Made by a program: the position numbers and the translations under genes
Assembly: GCF_014644295.1 (NCBI RefSeq)
Contig: NZ_BMKK01000006.1
Span: 124,001 to 188,000, forward strand
From: Emticicia aquatilis
GTDB taxonomy: Bacteria; Bacteroidota; Bacteroidia; Cytophagales; Spirosomataceae
Direction of reading: 5' to 3'
Length of the DNA stretch: 64,000 nt
The notes under the pieces: model-generated
Databases searched by the model: none
What the model was told of the DNA's origin: nothing
The model's input: the letters and a program-made list of their open reading frames with translations, nothing else
Shown here: positions 62,297 through 64,000 of the stretch, in pieces
Numbering within the stretch: the first letter of the stretch is position 1
Layout: each line of letters starts with the position of its first letter

Positions 62297-63035
62297 TAAA
62301 ATAGTATCCAACAAGCAATTACAAAAGAAATCTTTGGCTGTTTTGCTCGACCCCGATAAAGTTGAGTTAAATTCTTTCGAGACTTTTTTATATGCTTGTG
62401 CCGAAAACCGAGTAGATTATTTCTTGGTTGGCGGTAGCTTGATTACAAAAAACATCATGGGCGAAATGATTGTCGTCATTCGCCAAAAAACCAATATTCC
62501 TGTCATTATTTTTCCAGGAAATAGCCTACACATTGAGCCAACGGCCGACGCTATTCTTTTACTGTCATTGATTTCTGGACGAAATCCCGATTATCTGATT
62601 GGTCAGCACGTAATTGCTGCTCCACTGCTCAAACAAAGCGGTTTGGAGATTTTATCAACGGGCTATATGCTTATTGATAGCGGTCGCCAAACTACGGTTT
62701 CTTATATCAGCAATACTACCCCGATTCCGCACGACAAAGCTGATATTGCAGTTTGTACGGCAATGGCGGGAGAAATGCTTGGTCAGAAATTGATTTATTT
62801 GGATGGCGGAAGCGGAGCGATGTATCCTGTTTCGCCAAAAATGATTGAGAAAGTAAGCAAAAACGTGAGTTTACCGCTAATTGTTGGAGGAGGAATAAAT
62901 TCGCCCGAAAAAGCTACCGCCGCTCTCGAAGCAGGAGCAGATATTATTGTGATTGGCAATGCCTTCGAGAAAAACCCTGCTTTACTTTCAGAAATTGCCG
63001 AAGCCGTTCAAACCTTTAATTTATCAATTGCTTGA
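62277..63035 (+). CDS. Geranylgeranylglyceryl/heptaprenylglyceryl phosphate synthase-like
   Basis: 252 residues, a TIM barrel. VLLDPDKVEL near the N-terminus, FLVGGSLITKNIM, FPGNSLHIEPTADAIL, IYLDGGSGAMYPVS and LIVGGGINSPEKATAALEAGADIIVIGNA are the phosphate and substrate loops of GGGP synthase. The enzyme joins sn-glycerol-1-phosphate to a polyprenyl diphosphate. Group II members occur in Bacteroidota, where the lipid made is not well understood. The start overlaps the small membrane gene, and the stop overlaps folK by 3 bp (TTGA). Confidence 0.93.
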   Translation: MSRPILDKIVSNKQLQKKSLAVLLDPDKVELNSFETFLYACAENRVDYFLVGGSLITKNIMGEMIVVIRQKTNIPVIIFPGNSLHIEPTADAILLLSLISGRNPDYLIGQHVIAAPLLKQSGLEILSTGYMLIDSGRQTTVSYISNTTPIPHDKADIAVCTAMAGEMLGQKLIYLDGGSGAMYPVSPKMIEKVSKNVSLPLIVGGGINSPEKATAALEAGADIIVIGNAFEKNPALLSEIAEAVQTFNLSIA

Positions 63036-63523
63036 AACCCCATAAAATCTTTCTTGGCTTAGGTTCTAATTTAGGAAATCGAGAAGATAATCTCTCGACG
63101 GCACAAAAGTTAATTGAAGAAAAAGTTGGCAAAATTCGCTCGAAATCAAGTATTTATGAAACCGCTGCGTGGGGAATTACCGAACAAAATGCTTTTTTGA
63201 ACCAAGTTCTTGAAGTTGAAACCAAGTTTTCTCCAAGTGCAGTGCTTCATTTAGTGCTAAAAATTGAGAAAGATATGGGGCGAATTCGTGAAATCAAGTG
63301 GGGCGAACGAAGCATTGATATTGATATTTTGTACTACAACAACGAGATTATTTCTACCCAAAACCTCGCAGTTCCGCACCCATTTATTCAAGAACGAAAA
63401 TTTGTTTTAGTGCCACTTTGCGAAATCGCTCCAGCGTTTATTCACCCGAAGTTGAATCAGACAAATCTTGAATTACTCGAAAAATGTCGAGATTCGGGCG
63501 AGATAAAACAATATTGTCTGTGA
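63032..63523 (+). CDS. folK: Hydroxymethyldihydropterin pyrophosphokinase
   Basis: 163 residues with a TTG start that overlaps the previous stop (TTGA). It makes 6-hydroxymethyl-7,8-dihydropterin diphosphate for folate synthesis. IFLGLGSNLGNREDNL opens the protein. SSIYETAAWG, NQVLEVET, KDMGRIREIKWGERSIDIDILYYN and VPHPFIQERKFVLVPLCEI follow, with the Mg-binding Asp pair in RSIDIDIL. Length is standard. It is coupled to the GGGP synthase gene; both share no pathway. Confidence 0.96.
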   Translation: MKPHKIFLGLGSNLGNREDNLSTAQKLIEEKVGKIRSKSSIYETAAWGITEQNAFLNQVLEVETKFSPSAVLHLVLKIEKDMGRIREIKWGERSIDIDILYYNNEIISTQNLAVPHPFIQERKFVLVPLCEIAPAFIHPKLNQTNLELLEKCRDSGEIKQYCL

Positions 63524-63559
63524 GGACACAGACAATGGCACAGGTGACTAAATATCAAT

Positions 63560-63605
63560 TAAGTAAATATCTGTGGACTTATGGACTATTGACCATGGAC
63601 TACTT
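63560..63605. repeat. Low-complexity GGACTATGGACTA words in spacer
   Basis: GTGGACTTATGGACTATTG and ACCATGGACTA are short iterated and partly palindromic words between folK and the methyltransferase end. Similar words are common in Bacteroidota spacers. Confidence 0.5.
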
Positions 63606-64000
63606 AATTCATAATGGCAGGTACTTTCTGAACCACAAAAATCATTCGGTCAGATTCCGCTACGTCGAAGGGTTGTAGGTCATAACTTCCATAAATTTCT
63701 TTGCAAGTCAATTCTGCCTTTCGGAAATAGTATCTAAAATCTTCACAAGTCAAAATCTTGACTCTCTCTTCAAAATGATGATGCTTATTTTCGTAGTCGA
63801 AATCAATATTTTTTACAATAAAACCATATTCGATTTTTTTTGTAATGACGAATTTTATGCCTTCAACTTCTTTTTCGTAGTATTTTGTTAAGTTTTTTAC
63901 GGCTTTGGCACTATTCATGTAATCGAGCACGAGTGTTCCGCCTGATTTTAAATTTTCGGCAACTGCTTTTATGGCTCGAAAATTGTCGTAGTTTTCTTCA
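63604..64000 (-). CDS. Class I SAM-dependent methyltransferase-like protein (5' end outside window)
   Basis: 132 codons at the 3' end of a reverse-strand gene; the frame runs open to the right edge, so the N-terminus with the SAM-binding loop is missing. Visible: ENYDNFRAIKAVAENLKSGG, then TLVLDYMNS, the beta-4/5 region of the Rossmann-like methyltransferase fold with the Asp, and a C-terminal beta-alpha part (LTCEDFRYYFRKAELTCKEIYGSYDL) ending MIFVVQKV. Substrate unknown. It converges on folK across a short repeat-rich spacer. Confidence 0.75.
   Translation of the reverse strand, partial: EENYDNFRAIKAVAENLKSGGTLVLDYMNSAKAVKNLTKYYEKEVEGIKFVITKKIEYGFIVKNIDFDYENKHHHFEERVKILTCEDFRYYFRKAELTCKEIYGSYDLQPFDVAESDRMIFVVQKVPAIMN

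Overview
The window is a chromosomal segment of an AT-rich Bacteroidota bacterium, most likely a member of the Cytophagales. Evidence for this: a SusC/SusD pair, several TonB-dependent receptors with carboxypeptidase-like N-terminal domains, -7 boxes of the form TAnnTTTG with a TTG/TTTG about 19-20 bp upstream, an 80-residue ATP synthase epsilon subunit, a DUF1343/NamZ lipoprotein and a bacterial GGGP synthase. No rRNA, tRNA, CRISPR array or transposase was recognised.

Layout. 1-10.5 kb: 3' part of a sugar isomerase-like gene, an ECF sigma factor, a UbiA-type prenyltransferase, a large membrane protein joining an exported LamG/kelch-like half to a cytoplasmic winged-helix half, then a SusC/SusD pair. 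10.5-18.4 kb: ethanolamine-type permease, cysS, a TonB receptor, and two GT2 glycosyltransferases. 18.7-30.6 kb: atpD-atpC, moaA, cyclophilin, M1 peptidase, dienoyl-CoA isomerase-like protein, aminotransferase, a GT25/GNAT pair overlapping by 70 nt, a secreted lactonase-like propeller and a small SHOCT-like protein. 30.6-44.8 kb: a remnant of a receptor gene, DinB protein, TonB receptor, ComEC, two esterases, anmK, a large SGNH esterase, ppc and an AraC regulator.

45-59.5 kb is a molybdenum-hydroxylase locus: cysteine desulfurase, xdhC, a membrane protein, coxG-, coxS-, coxL-, coxM-, coxD- and coxE-like genes, and moeA after an opposing gene. The large subunit has the form II loop AYRGAGR, so the substrate is probably not simply CO. 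A 476-bp unit, made of a GxxExxY nuclease-like gene between 30-bp imperfect terminal inverted repeats (26/30 matching), sits exactly between the coxD stop and the coxE start. It is the most mobile-looking object in the window. Several gene-free spacers carry inverted repeats built from similar words (ctgcg, cagcg, gattttc).

59.5-64 kb: NamZ-type muramidase (functionally linked to anmK), a class D beta-lactamase-like protein with an altered second motif, then a tightly packed unit of a small membrane protein, GGGP synthase and folK, and the start-less part of a methyltransferase.

Spacers are unusually rich in short dispersed and palindromic repeats of at least six kinds. One of them lies in frame inside a glycosyltransferase gene. 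Strong bidirectional terminators separate most convergent pairs. Several start codons given here are chosen from promoter position, signal peptide position or terminator overlap instead of the longest frame.
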